A DNA stretch of 64,000 nt from CANLBN01 sp050633825 (lineage in GTDB: Bacteria; Pseudomonadota; Gammaproteobacteria; Pseudomonadales; Cellvibrionaceae). The stretch covers positions 1-64,000 of the forward strand of contig JBOEHG010000008.1 of assembly GCA_050633825.1 (NCBI GenBank), written 5' to 3'. Position numbers and translations under genes: made by a program. Of the stretch, positions 52,322 through 61,352 are shown in pieces. Below the pieces are notes generated by a model. That model worked only from the letters and a program-made list of their open reading frames with translations. It searched no databases and was not told where the DNA came from. Each line of letters opens with the position of its first letter. The stretch's first letter is position 1.

Positions 52322-54190
52322 TTACTGCCCCCGCATAAACCATTTATCAATTTCCCCTAAAGAAAATTGCATAAAGGTGGGGCGGCCATGATTGCATTGG
52401 CCACTTCTTTCGGTGGCTTCCATATCACGCAAAAGGGCATTCATTTCCGGAATGGATAGTTTACGGTTGGCTCTTACAGAACCATGGCAGGCCATGGTGG
52501 AAAGTAATTCGTTGATATGTTGCTGTAAACGATCGCTGCTGCCGTATTGAATAATGTCAGACAATACGTCTCTAACTAATTGTTCGACCGGCGCTTTTTG
52601 CAAGGCTACGGGAATTTGACGAACGAGCAGACTTTCTGGCCCAGCGCTTTCGATCATAAAACCGAGTTGCTCAAAAACATTGTTATGGGCTTCTGCACTA
52701 TCCACTTCTTTATCACTGACAGCAATGGTTAAGGGCACTAATAAGGGTTGTGACTGTATACCGGTTTCAGCAAAAGCTGTTTTCATACGCTCATAAGTAA
52801 TACGTTCATGAGCTGCGTGCATATCAACAACAATTAAGCCTTCTGCATTCTCGGCCATAATATATATTCCCTTTAACTGGGCAATGGCGTAGCCCAGTGG
52901 CGGAATATCACTTTCTTCTATTCGCTGAGTATTTTCAGCTGAATTGGGATTAATTGAATTAGAAGAAGCGCTCTCATAAAAATTTATCGCTTCTTTAATT
53001 TGCAATGTTTCTCTGTAAGGAGAAGACATACCCGATGCCGGTGACGAAACACCTGTAGTTGCAGGGCGGGCTGCAGTTTCCGCTAACGACATGGAGGATT
53101 GTTGCGTCGGAGATGTCACAATACCCGACTGCATCGCTTCGGTATTATTCCCATTGGCATCATCAGTGGTGACCAATTGATCTTGTGGCCGCACATCTGC
53201 CAAGGCATGATGCAAACTGCTGTAAATAAAATCGTGTACTGAACGATGATCACGAAAACGAACTTCATGTTTTGTGGGGTGAACATTGACATCAACCGTT
53301 GCCGGGTCCACTTCAAGATAAAGCACAAAGGCAGGGTGGCGACCATGGTATAGCACATCACTGTAAGCTTGTCGGACCGCATGACTCACCAAGCGGTCTT
53401 TAATTGCGCGACCATTAACATAAAAATGCTGCAAATCTGCCTGACTCCGGGAAAAGGTAGGCAGTGCAACCCAGCCCCACAAACGTAAACCATGACGCTC
53501 TATATCAATGGCAATGGCATTTTCCATAAATGCAGGGCCACAGATTTGAGCAACCCGGCGTGTTTTTTCAGCTTCGCTGGTGCCTGCACGAAAGCTGTGA
53601 ATCCCTCGCTGGTTATGACGCAATTCAAAAGCCACATTAAAATGTGATAACGCGAGTTGCTTGATCACATCATCAATACGGTTAAATTCTGTTTTTTCTG
53701 TACGCAGAAACTTACGCCGAGCCGGGGTATTAAAAAATAAATCCCTGATTTCTACGGTCGTTCCTTGCGGGTGAGGCGCAGGGGAAACGTCGGCCTCCAT
53801 ATCCCGCCCTTCTGTTTTTGCTAACCAACCACTGTGGGTATCTTCATGGTTGCTGGTTAACGCTAAACGAGAAACGGAACTGATACTCGCCAAGGCTTCG
53901 CCTCGAAAGCCCAAGGTCGCGACGGCTTCTAAATCATCCAGTACTTTAATTTTACTGGTCGCGTGACGCGATAACGCCAGTGGTAGATCGACCTTTTCAA
54001 TACCGCCGCCATTATCTCTGACCCGGATTAATTTGACGCCACCGTCTTCAACATCAATATCAATGCGTGTTGCGCCAGCATCCAGACTATTTTCCAGTAC
54101 CTCTTTGACAACAGAAGCCGGCCTTTCTACTACTTCTCCTGCCGCAATTTGGTTAGCAAGACGAGGGCTAAGGCGCTGAATATTCGACAT
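52322..54190 (-). CDS. mutL: DNA mismatch repair protein MutL
   Basis: A 622-residue MutL. The N-terminal GHKL ATPase has NQIAAGEVVERPASVVKELxE-like sequence, DNGGGI and GFRGEALASI (near residue 93). The transducer domain includes VNVHPTKHEVRF near 308. A variable linker (about 345-430) precedes a C-terminal dimerisation domain with DMHAAHERITYE and ACHGSVRANR. The endonuclease motif DQHAxxERIxYE is partly matched, but gammaproteobacterial MutL of this type usually lacks nuclease activity. In many relatives miaA follows directly; here the nap segment intervenes. Confidence 0.97.
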   Translation of the reverse strand: MSNIQRLSPRLANQIAAGEVVERPASVVKEVLENSLDAGATRIDIDVEDGGVKLIRVRDNGGGIEKVDLPLALSRHATSKIKVLDDLEAVATLGFRGEALASISSVSRLALTSNHEDTHSGWLAKTEGRDMEADVSPAPHPQGTTVEIRDLFFNTPARRKFLRTEKTEFNRIDDVIKQLALSHFNVAFELRHNQRGIHSFRAGTSEAEKTRRVAQICGPAFMENAIAIDIERHGLRLWGWVALPTFSRSQADLQHFYVNGRAIKDRLVSHAVRQAYSDVLYHGRHPAFVLYLEVDPATVDVNVHPTKHEVRFRDHRSVHDFIYSSLHHALADVRPQDQLVTTDDANGNNTEAMQSGIVTSPTQQSSMSLAETAARPATTGVSSPASGMSSPYRETLQIKEAINFYESASSNSINPNSAENTQRIEESDIPPLGYAIAQLKGIYIMAENAEGLIVVDMHAAHERITYERMKTAFAETGIQSQPLLVPLTIAVSDKEVDSAEAHNNVFEQLGFMIESAGPESLLVRQIPVALQKAPVEQLVRDVLSDIIQYGSSDRLQQHINELLSTMACHGSVRANRKLSIPEMNALLRDMEATERSGQCNHGRPTFMQFSLGEIDKWFMRGQ

Positions 54191-54416
54191 AGTTATAAAT
54201 AATCAAAGTAATTGAGAAGAAGGGAATTATGAACCAAACAAAGCGGTGATGCCATCACCATTATTGTAAAATATTGCTCAATAAAAACACCATTGAGGCT
54301 GGTAATACGACTATTTAGGCTACACTAAAATAGTATATTTTTAATCTTGATGATCATGCTAAAGCACACGGCATTAGATGATCCCGATTGCACGTTCACT
54401 GATAGAAAGAGAGTGT

Positions 54417-54956
54417 ATGAGAACGCAAATATTTAAATGTATTCAAGGGCTTTTTGAATCTGCCTGTTTAGAGCTCTTTGATAGCTTTAATTGCCATATC
54501 AAACGTGAATATGGTCTTAAGCCGGATTTATCGCATTGTCCTATTGGTGTTATCCAAGCCAGCTCTCACGATATAGAAATCTGTGTTTTTATTCAAATCC
54601 CCAATACCGCACTGGCACTGTCTTATCCCCTAGCGGATGATAGTTATGATGTTGACGATGACCAATTGGAAGACTGGTTATTAGAAATAGCCAACCAGTT
54701 AATTGGACGCTTTAAAAACAAACTGGACAAGCACAGCTGCCACGCCCAAATGGGTTTACCTGACTGTAAATTTGATACACCACTCAAAGACTTGATGCCA
54801 GAAAGCGCCAGTTGCTTTAGCGAGTATTTTAATGTTGATGGTGAAATTTTTGGTTCATTTATTTGCGTTACACTATTAAATGATAAACCCAGTTTTTCAC
54901 TGGAAGAAATCAAGGATGCCGATGTAATGGAAGAAGGCGATATCGAGTTATTTTGA
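54417..54956 (+). CDS. CheX-like protein
   Basis: A protein of about 179 residues starting MRTQIFKCIQGLFESACLEL. It has a CheX/CheC-like fold pattern: a beta-rich middle (IGVIQASSHDIEICVFIQIP), the helix LEIANQLIGRFKNKLDKHSC near residue 100, and C-terminal strands. In CheX phosphatases the active-site helix carries ExxN; here the stretch reads EIANQL, which fits E-I-A-N. It may dephosphorylate a response regulator of motility. ATG at 54417 with GAGAG is preferred over one 39 nt upstream. Family call is moderate. Confidence 0.6.
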   Translation: MRTQIFKCIQGLFESACLELFDSFNCHIKREYGLKPDLSHCPIGVIQASSHDIEICVFIQIPNTALALSYPLADDSYDVDDDQLEDWLLEIANQLIGRFKNKLDKHSCHAQMGLPDCKFDTPLKDLMPESASCFSEYFNVDGEIFGSFICVTLLNDKPSFSLEEIKDADVMEEGDIELF

Positions 54957-55056
54957 TATATAGTTATAGGCTAAGCGTATTATCAAAGATAGCACATTAA
55001 AAATACGCTAATATAATCGCTTATATTACTTATATTAATCAGCCGATAGCTCTGCC

Positions 55057-55962
55057 TTGAATATTCCCATTGTGACCAATCCGTTTTATAGCTTCCCCTT
55101 CCCCCATAGCCACCGCTTTCCCATGGAAAAGTTTGCACTGCTCTCTGACTATTGTCGAAACAAAGGCTTATTGACCGATAAAAATTTATTTCGCCCCGGC
55201 AAAGCAAAATTTGAGTTATTACAACAAGCCCATTGCCGTGATTACTTGCATCGCTTTATTCACCAACAGCAAAGCAAACAAGAGATACGGCGTATGGGTT
55301 TACCGTGGAGCGACGGTTTGGTAAAACGCACCTTAATTTCACCCAATGGTACGTTTTTAACAGCACAGCTGGCATTAAAATACGGCATTGCATGCCATTT
55401 GGCTGGCGGCACTCACCACGCCCATTACGATTTTGCTTCAGGTTTTTGCATTTTGAATGACCTTGCCATTACCGCCAAAGCACTACTGACACAAAACAAA
55501 GCCAAGAAAGTGCTTATTTTCGATTGTGATGTCCACCAAGGTGACGGTACTGCGACTATTTTAGCCAACGAACCCAAAGCCTTCACTTGCTCTATTCATT
55601 GTGAAAAAAATTTCCCTGCTCGCAAAGCGAAAAGTGACCTTGATATTGAGCTGCCTAAAAACATGGAAGACGAGGCTTATTTGGAGGTAGTCGGCGACAC
55701 CTTGGAAAGTATTATTGCCACAGAAAAACCTGACTTTATTTTATACGATGCTGGCGTTGACATTTATGAACATGATCCACTGGGTTTACTCAATATCAGC
55801 GAGAAAGGTATTCAAGAGCGGGAACATATTGTTCTCAGCCTATGCAGACAACATAATATTCCTGTTACCACTGTGATTGGTGGCGGCTATGACGACAATC
55901 GCCAAGCACTTGCCGAAAGACACGCCAAAGTACTTGAAGCTGCATATGCTGTGTACGCATAA
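55057..55962 (+). CDS. Histone deacetylase-family deacetylase
   Basis: A protein of about 300 residues of the HDAC/AcuC/acetylpolyamine amidohydrolase superfamily. FPFPHSHRFPMEKFALL is at the start. The catalytic core reads GGTHHAHYDFASGFCILND (near residue 108), and zinc ligands appear in FDCDVHQGDGTA (near 160) and DAGVDIYEHDPLG (near 232). Such bacterial enzymes deacetylate polyamines, acetyl-lysine proteins or other small amides; the substrate is not evident. It starts at TTG (55057) or GTG (55072); neither has a strong ribosome site. It ends inside a small tandem repeat. Confidence 0.85.
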   Translation: MNIPIVTNPFYSFPFPHSHRFPMEKFALLSDYCRNKGLLTDKNLFRPGKAKFELLQQAHCRDYLHRFIHQQQSKQEIRRMGLPWSDGLVKRTLISPNGTFLTAQLALKYGIACHLAGGTHHAHYDFASGFCILNDLAITAKALLTQNKAKKVLIFDCDVHQGDGTATILANEPKAFTCSIHCEKNFPARKAKSDLDIELPKNMEDEAYLEVVGDTLESIIATEKPDFILYDAGVDIYEHDPLGLLNISEKGIQEREHIVLSLCRQHNIPVTTVIGGGYDDNRQALAERHAKVLEAAYAVYA

Positions 55963-56021
55963 AACATGCTCCTCTAAAACATGCCCCTCTAAAACATTGC
56001 CCCTCTAAAACATTGCCCCTC
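55961..56021 (+). repeat. Four tandem copies of a 15-16 bp unit
   Basis: AAAACATGCTCCTCT, AAAACATGCCCCTCT and two AAAACATTGCCCCTC(T) units follow each other from 55961 to 56021, beginning within the stop codon of the HDAC-family gene. Units differ by single changes, which fits slippage or recent duplication. The remaining gap to 56259 is AT-rich leader sequence of the next gene with no clear gene. Confidence 0.85.
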
Positions 56022-56259
56022 AATTTATAGAGCCATTTATATTCCCTCTATGACCCAGCAGCACAATTGATTGTTCACATTAAAAACCCCCTGTAAATCA
56101 ATGAAAAACAAGAAAAACTAATATTTTTGCGTTTTTTCTTGTAACTTTTGCTCACAATATAGAGTCCATTATGCGAGAATACAGCGCGCAGGATGTAAAG
56201 TGCCTGTATAGCTTACATAATTAAAAATTCATTATTCACTTTACCATGAGGGTATCATT

Positions 56260-56706
56260 ATGGGTCTATTCGATTTCGTTTCATCTATGGGTAAAAAACT
56301 GTTCAGCAAAGACGAAGATGCAGCTGACAACATTAAAGCGGCTATTGAAGAAGATAATCCCGGCATCAGCAATTTGGGCGTTGATTTTGATAGCGGTAAA
56401 GTTGCATTAAGCGGTGATGCTGATAGCGCAGAAGCAATGGAAAAGACGGTATTAATTGCCGGTAATGTTAAAGGCGTTAGTGATGTGGATGCTTCTGGTA
56501 TTAATTCACCAGAGTCGGCTGCTGACGTACAGTACTACACCATTGTCTCAGGTGATACGCTATCTAAAATCGCAAAAGAATTTCTGGGCAATGCAATGGA
56601 TTACCCAAAAATCTTTGAAGCCAACAAAGAAGTGATCAAAGATCCTAATTTAATTTATCCTGGACAAAAAATTCGTATTCCTATGAATGAAACATCCGTT
56701 GCATAA
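56260..56706 (+). CDS. kbp: BON-LysM protein Kbp (YgaU-like)
   Basis: A 148-residue protein with an N-terminal BON domain (about residues 20-85) and a C-terminal LysM domain (about 93-145: YYTIVSGDTLSKIAKEFLGN, then YPGQKIRIP). This is the architecture and length of E. coli YgaU/Kbp, a cytoplasmic potassium-binding protein. It begins GLFDFVSSMGKKLFS like its relatives, with no signal peptide. GAGGG ribosome site. A terminator follows at 56752. Confidence 0.93.
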   Translation: MGLFDFVSSMGKKLFSKDEDAADNIKAAIEEDNPGISNLGVDFDSGKVALSGDADSAEAMEKTVLIAGNVKGVSDVDASGINSPESAADVQYYTIVSGDTLSKIAKEFLGNAMDYPKIFEANKEVIKDPNLIYPGQKIRIPMNETSVA

Positions 56707-56751
56707 GACATAAGAACAGTCAATATTTTTCGGATAATATCCGAATAAAAA

Positions 56752-56784
56752 AAGGCGATACGTTTAAACCGTATCGCCTTTTTT
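56752..56784. terminator. Bidirectional terminator between kbp and the chemoreceptor gene
   Basis: Arms AAGGCGATACG (56752-56762) and CGTATCGCCTT (56770-56780) around a 7-nt loop, followed by T residues on the plus strand and, on the minus strand, also by a T-run. It separates the convergent kbp and chemoreceptor genes. A smaller stem (CGGAT-AAT-ATCCG) stands just before it. Confidence 0.9.
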
Positions 56785-56811
56785 GTGACTCGCAAAAATA
56801 TTATAACGAGC

Positions 56812-59667
56812 TTACACTTTGAAAAAACCTAGGTCTGATTTCATCTCTTCAATTTGACTTAACATCGCATCGCTAGCACTTGTGGTTTTTTCTACGACTC
56901 TTACATTTTGTTGCGTCATCTGATCAAGATTTGCAATAGACTGATTGATTTGCTGAACGCCCGACAACTGCTCCTGACTGAGCTGGGACATATCCTTAAT
57001 CATATCATTGACTTGTGTAATGAGTTCATTGATTTCACCAAAAGCTGTGCCGGACTGATCAACCAAGGTGGTACCTTCATCAACTTTATGGCGACTATCA
57101 CCAATAAGATCGCTAATTTCTTTAGCTGAAGTGGCTGAACGTTGCGCAAGGTTTCTTACCTCACTGGCAACAACAGAAAACCCACGACCTTGTTCGCCGG
57201 CTCTTGCGGCTTCCACACTGGCGTTTAATGCTAACAAGTTAGTCTGGAAAGAAATTTCGTTAATCACTCCAATGATATCAGAAATGCGTTTACTGGATTC
57301 CTGGATTTTTTGCATAGAAGCCACTGTATGGCCCACTACATCCTGCCCTTTTACCGTTGCTTCTGCACTGACCTTGGCTTTTTCAGAAGCATCAATAGCC
57401 CCATCCGCATTCTTTTGAGCAGAGTTGGTTAGTTCTGCAATCGCTGCCGCGGTCTCTTCAAAAGTAGCGGCCGCACTTTCCGCGCGCTCACTGGTTTCCC
57501 GTGCACCAACAGAGACTTGATTCGCGGCTTCTGTTACTTTATCGGCAATACCATAAATACTGACCACAGTATTTTGTAAGCGCTCTACCGATGAATTAAA
57601 AGCCTGCTGCACAAGGGTAAACTCTTTATCAAACTGACCGTCAACTCGTGAAGTTAAGTCACCCTGAGATAGATTTTCTAAGCTAACGCTAATCGTGCGA
57701 ATCGCTTCTTTGCGTTGGGTAATATCGGTACCGTATTGCACAATACGGCTTACTTGACCATCATAATTGACGATGGGATTAAATGAGCCAGAAATCCATA
57801 CCGAGCGACCGTTTTTCCCCATAAAATTAAAGTCATTAGAATAAAAAACACCTTGCTCACATTTAGCTCGCATAGTTTTGTATATATTTTTTTGCTCAGC
57901 ATCATTAGCGACAAATTTTTCTAATGATTGACCAATCAATTCTTTTTCACTGGAATAACCCAAAGCATCCAGTAAATTTTTATTAACCGATAAAATAGCC
58001 CCTTTAAGATCCAATTCTAAAACTGTATTAGAACGATCAATCGCACTTAATTTATACCCTGAATCCATCGATGCCTGTTTGGTTTCGGTAATATTGGCTT
58101 GAATAGAAATAAAGCGTTCTAAATTACCTTGAGTATCCAACACCGGGTTAATGGCCAGAGAAATCCAATAAGGGTTTCCTTGATTATCATAATTAAGAAT
58201 TTCATCGTAGAAAGGCTGTTTTTTAGCAATATTATCGCGAATCCGTGCGACTGTTTCTGGATCAGTATGTTCGCCTTGTAAAATATGGCCGGGCTTTCTG
58301 CCCATGGCTTGTTCTTCACTGTACCCTGTTAAACGGGTAAAACCGGGATTGACGTATTCAATAAGACCATCTTTATCGGTAATAACAACAGAATTATCGG
58401 TTTCATTAGCAACTAATGATAGTATTTTAAATTGTTCTCTTGCATTCACTTCTTCAGTAATATCATTAACAAAGGCCGTATACAAAACCTTTTCACCGAC
58501 TTTTACTTTTGAAAGGGACAAATTAGCCCATAATTGCTCGCCATCTTTGGTGAACATTTTAATTTCACGGGAGGTACCCACAATTTTATCGTGACCGGTT
58601 GTGCGATTGGCATTGACTAAATTATCGTGATTAGGTTTGATATCATCAGGCACTAACATTTTAACATTCTTCCCCATCACCTCATCTTTTTTATAACCCC
58701 ATAGCGCTTCAGCTGCCGGATTAAATAAGGTAATATTATTCTTTTCATCAATTGAAACGACAGCATTAATTGATTGCTCCAGAATTTGAGTGATAGTTTC
58801 TTGAGACTCTTTTACCTTATCTCTCATTGCGCCCAATGCCGTTAACATATCACCGGTTTCATCTTTTACATTATTACTCAAATCAGCCGAGTAATTACCT
58901 TCAGCCATTTGATTTGCCACATTAATAGCAACACTCAAATTAGCAGAAACCCGTCTTGACACAAAACGAACAAGAAAAAACGATATGACAATAGGGATAA
59001 TTAAACCCAAGACACTGCTTATAAGTGCTACCAACTCATGACTTGCAGCCTTTTTAATCGATTTTTCAGTAAAATGTTCAATATCCAGCAAAGCCGTTTC
59101 AAGCTGATGATCTATCTTATCTTGCAATTCTTCAAGTTCATACGACAGCGTGTGAACCTTGTCCATCTCTCTGTTTTTTATCAAAGCAAAAATGGACTCT
59201 ACTGCCTTTGAATAACTATGATGTTCATCATTAATTTTATTAATTGATGCTTGAATTTCAGCAAATTTATTAGCGGCCTCTTCTGAAGAGGCATAGGCTT
59301 TAGCTTCGCCAACAAATACAACCATCTCCTCCATTTCTTCTTCAAATGTCTTACTGAGCGTCAAAAACCCTTTTGTAGATTTCTCATAGTCTTTAACAGC
59401 GCGCTCATTTTCATCAAGAAGTTCAGCATCTTTTAATGCTCTCTCAAAGTAGATAGCTTGATGCAATTGATGAATCGTCGCCTCCGTAAACTTTTCGGTT
59501 AAGATGATATCGTAATCCGCGATCTCCGCCAGCTCATCACCAATACGCACTAATTGTGCAACAGTAAACAAACTACTTACAAAGAAAGTCGACAACACTA
59601 TCATCATTGTTACCGATAATTTTTTGGCAATCTTTAAATCTTCAAACCTTTCCAACCAAGCCCGCAT
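56812..59667 (-). CDS. Methyl-accepting chemotaxis protein with three PAS domains
   Basis: A 951-residue chemoreceptor. TM1 is at about 18-40, followed by a periplasmic helical sensor, TM2 at about 208-232 and HAMP. PAS1 (INAVVSIDEKNNITLFNPAA), PAS2 (SVVITDKDGLIEYVNPGFTR) and PAS3 (NTVLELDLKGAILSVNKNLL) come next. The C-terminal signalling domain has the hairpin tip QTNLLALNASVEAARAGEQG. PAS2 resembles FAD- or heme-binding redox PAS of aerotaxis receptors. Start at ATG 59667 has GGAGG; the longer frame upstream runs through the ACTAAACA repeats. No C-terminal NWETF-like CheR tether is visible. Confidence 0.95.
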   Translation of the reverse strand: MRAWLERFEDLKIAKKLSVTMMIVLSTFFVSSLFTVAQLVRIGDELAEIADYDIILTEKFTEATIHQLHQAIYFERALKDAELLDENERAVKDYEKSTKGFLTLSKTFEEEMEEMVVFVGEAKAYASSEEAANKFAEIQASINKINDEHHSYSKAVESIFALIKNREMDKVHTLSYELEELQDKIDHQLETALLDIEHFTEKSIKKAASHELVALISSVLGLIIPIVISFFLVRFVSRRVSANLSVAINVANQMAEGNYSADLSNNVKDETGDMLTALGAMRDKVKESQETITQILEQSINAVVSIDEKNNITLFNPAAEALWGYKKDEVMGKNVKMLVPDDIKPNHDNLVNANRTTGHDKIVGTSREIKMFTKDGEQLWANLSLSKVKVGEKVLYTAFVNDITEEVNAREQFKILSLVANETDNSVVITDKDGLIEYVNPGFTRLTGYSEEQAMGRKPGHILQGEHTDPETVARIRDNIAKKQPFYDEILNYDNQGNPYWISLAINPVLDTQGNLERFISIQANITETKQASMDSGYKLSAIDRSNTVLELDLKGAILSVNKNLLDALGYSSEKELIGQSLEKFVANDAEQKNIYKTMRAKCEQGVFYSNDFNFMGKNGRSVWISGSFNPIVNYDGQVSRIVQYGTDITQRKEAIRTISVSLENLSQGDLTSRVDGQFDKEFTLVQQAFNSSVERLQNTVVSIYGIADKVTEAANQVSVGARETSERAESAAATFEETAAAIAELTNSAQKNADGAIDASEKAKVSAEATVKGQDVVGHTVASMQKIQESSKRISDIIGVINEISFQTNLLALNASVEAARAGEQGRGFSVVASEVRNLAQRSATSAKEISDLIGDSRHKVDEGTTLVDQSGTAFGEINELITQVNDMIKDMSQLSQEQLSGVQQINQSIANLDQMTQQNVRVVEKTTSASDAMLSQIEEMKSDLGFFKV

Positions 59668-59680
59668 GACTTTTCCTCCA

Positions 59681-59720
59681 ACTAAACAACTAAACAANNA
59701 AACAACTAAACAACTAAACA
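59681..59720. repeat. Five tandem copies of ACTAAACA upstream of the chemoreceptor gene
   Basis: Positions 59681-59720 are five 8-bp units ACTAAACA; the third has NN at 59698-59699 exactly where CT would be, so the true copy number may be larger than assembled. The repeats start directly next to the Shine-Dalgarno of the chemoreceptor gene, in the gap after the PilZ gene. Confidence 0.85.
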
Positions 59721-59725
59721 ATCTA

Positions 59726-60304
59726 TTACATATCATCCATTTGCTCGCGCAAGGTTTTGAGCAAAGCTCCCTGGCGCTGAACAATATGTTGTATCAAACA
59801 TTCGCGATCGGCATCATTCATATCAACAAACTCCACCCTTAAATAATGATTATCATTATTCGACTGACAACCAATCACCTTGCCTACTGCATGTACTTTT
59901 TCATCCGACGGCTGAAGGTATAAAATTAAATTTAATTTAACACCCACTTCGATAGATTCGCCTGCTGGAAATGCAATACCACAAGCACTAATACTGGCTT
60001 CATCTACACGCTGAAAATTTTCATGGGATGCCATACTATCCAATTCAAAAAAGCGCAACAAAGCGTCTAACTTTTTATTAACGGCATCAACCGCTTTTGC
60101 GGCCTGAGGAGACTCTTCACGCAAATCCAATAAAATATCATCGATTGCTGCATCGTGATGACCCAGCAAGCTTTTAATATCAATTTTATTACTATCATCT
60201 ACCGTTTCATCATTCTTTTCTGTATCAATGCGTTCGTAAGCTACACCAATAGCGTCAGTGATTCGAAAAAATCGGCGGCGATCATCTTCTTTAGATGTAC
60301 TCAT
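59726..60304 (-). CDS. PilZ-domain protein
   Basis: A 192-residue protein with a cyclic-di-GMP-binding PilZ domain spread over its ends: DDRRRFFRITDAI (RxxxR-like, near residue 7) and later VDEASISACGIAF (D-x-S-x-x-G-like, near 105). A helical insert of about 60 residues lies between them. It overlaps the pomB stop by 1 nt, so it is coupled to the stator genes. It may tune motor function in response to c-di-GMP, like YcgR-type proteins. Confidence 0.85.
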   Translation of the reverse strand: MSTSKEDDRRRFFRITDAIGVAYERIDTEKNDETVDDSNKIDIKSLLGHHDAAIDDILLDLREESPQAAKAVDAVNKKLDALLRFFELDSMASHENFQRVDEASISACGIAFPAGESIEVGVKLNLILYLQPSDEKVHAVGKVIGCQSNNDNHYLRVEFVDMNDADRECLIQHIVQRQGALLKTLREQMDDM

Positions 60305-61293
60305 TAGAATATTTCTTCCGGTTTTAAATTAAACAGATAATCCGGCTCTAGATCCAGATCACGCATAATATCTTGACCATCTTCTTGTAAAACTTCCTTT
60401 TCTTCCTCGGTAATTTCTTCACCTAGGCCTTGCCTTATAACAATTTCTACTCGGCGATTTCGCGCACGGTTTTCACGCGTACTGTTGGCCACTAAGGGTT
60501 GAGTATCTGCCATCCCCGAGACTTCAAAGCGACGACGATTAATCTCTCCATCTTTCATTAATTCTTCTGCAACGGATACCGCCCGCGATGTCGACAGCTC
60601 CCAGTTAGAGCGATAACGAGGAGAACGGCGAATAGGAATATCATCCGTATGCCCTTGCACTTGAATTTTTCCGGGTTTTTGCATTAACACGCCACGAATT
60701 TCATCCATCACATCATAATAGTCATCTGCCAATTCGTGAGAACCTGACTTAAATGAACCCTTTTCACGAATACGTATAATAATTTTTCGGCCTTCCGTTT
60801 CAATTTCGATTTCACCGGCGGCAATTTCTTCCTGCAAAGCATCAGCTAATTCTTGTGCGTCTTTTTTAGTTTCATCAACAAGCTGCTCAAGGCGCTCTCG
60901 AATGCTGGCCTTTACGCCCGCCTCTTGTGATACATCACCGGCTTCAACATCGTATTCCTGATTACACTGGACCTCGAGGCTCATTTCAGTGACATCTTCT
61001 GTTTTTTGCCAAATCTCATTAATGGGTGTCGGACTGGGAATACCCGGGCTAAATTCCTGCGCAATAATACTGGTGCCTTTAGGCACATCCGTCACATTTA
61101 ATTTATTTTGCACACCAAAGGCTTGCGCCATAGAACCTGCTAAGCGTTTAAACTTCATCGCATCCATTTCAGAAAAAGATAGCAATAGTACGAAGAAGCA
61201 CATTAATAGCGACATTAAGTCTGCGAAGGTGGCCAGCCAAGCTGGCAAGCCCGCAGGGCAGTCACAGCCTTCCTCTTCGTCGTCGTCATTCAT
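60304..61293 (-). CDS. pomB: Flagellar stator protein PomB/MotB
   Basis: A 329-residue MotB-type protein. The N-terminal TM has the essential Asp in PAWLATFADLMSLLMCFFVL (near residue 24). A long plug/linker follows, then an OmpA-like peptidoglycan-binding domain (VQGHTDDIPIRRSPRYRSNW near 219, NRARNRRVEIVI near 281). It forms the 5:2 stator with PomA. Sodium rather than proton coupling is likely from similarity to PomB and the marine setting, but not proven. Followed by the PilZ gene. Confidence 0.93.
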   Translation of the reverse strand: MNDDDEEEGCDCPAGLPAWLATFADLMSLLMCFFVLLLSFSEMDAMKFKRLAGSMAQAFGVQNKLNVTDVPKGTSIIAQEFSPGIPSPTPINEIWQKTEDVTEMSLEVQCNQEYDVEAGDVSQEAGVKASIRERLEQLVDETKKDAQELADALQEEIAAGEIEIETEGRKIIIRIREKGSFKSGSHELADDYYDVMDEIRGVLMQKPGKIQVQGHTDDIPIRRSPRYRSNWELSTSRAVSVAEELMKDGEINRRRFEVSGMADTQPLVANSTRENRARNRRVEIVIRQGLGEEITEEEKEVLQEDGQDIMRDLDLEPDYLFNLKPEEIF

Positions 61294-61352
61294 TTACTAA
61301 AAACCTTTACTCATGCCTGTTCATTCATCACGCAAATTAATCTACTGATAAA

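Noticed and set aside
59668..59784. Longer start of the chemoreceptor through the ACTAAACA repeats
   Set aside because: The sequence crosses the NN gap and repeats; the ATG at 59667 has GGAGG directly upstream and begins the normal cytoplasmic lead-in to TM1.
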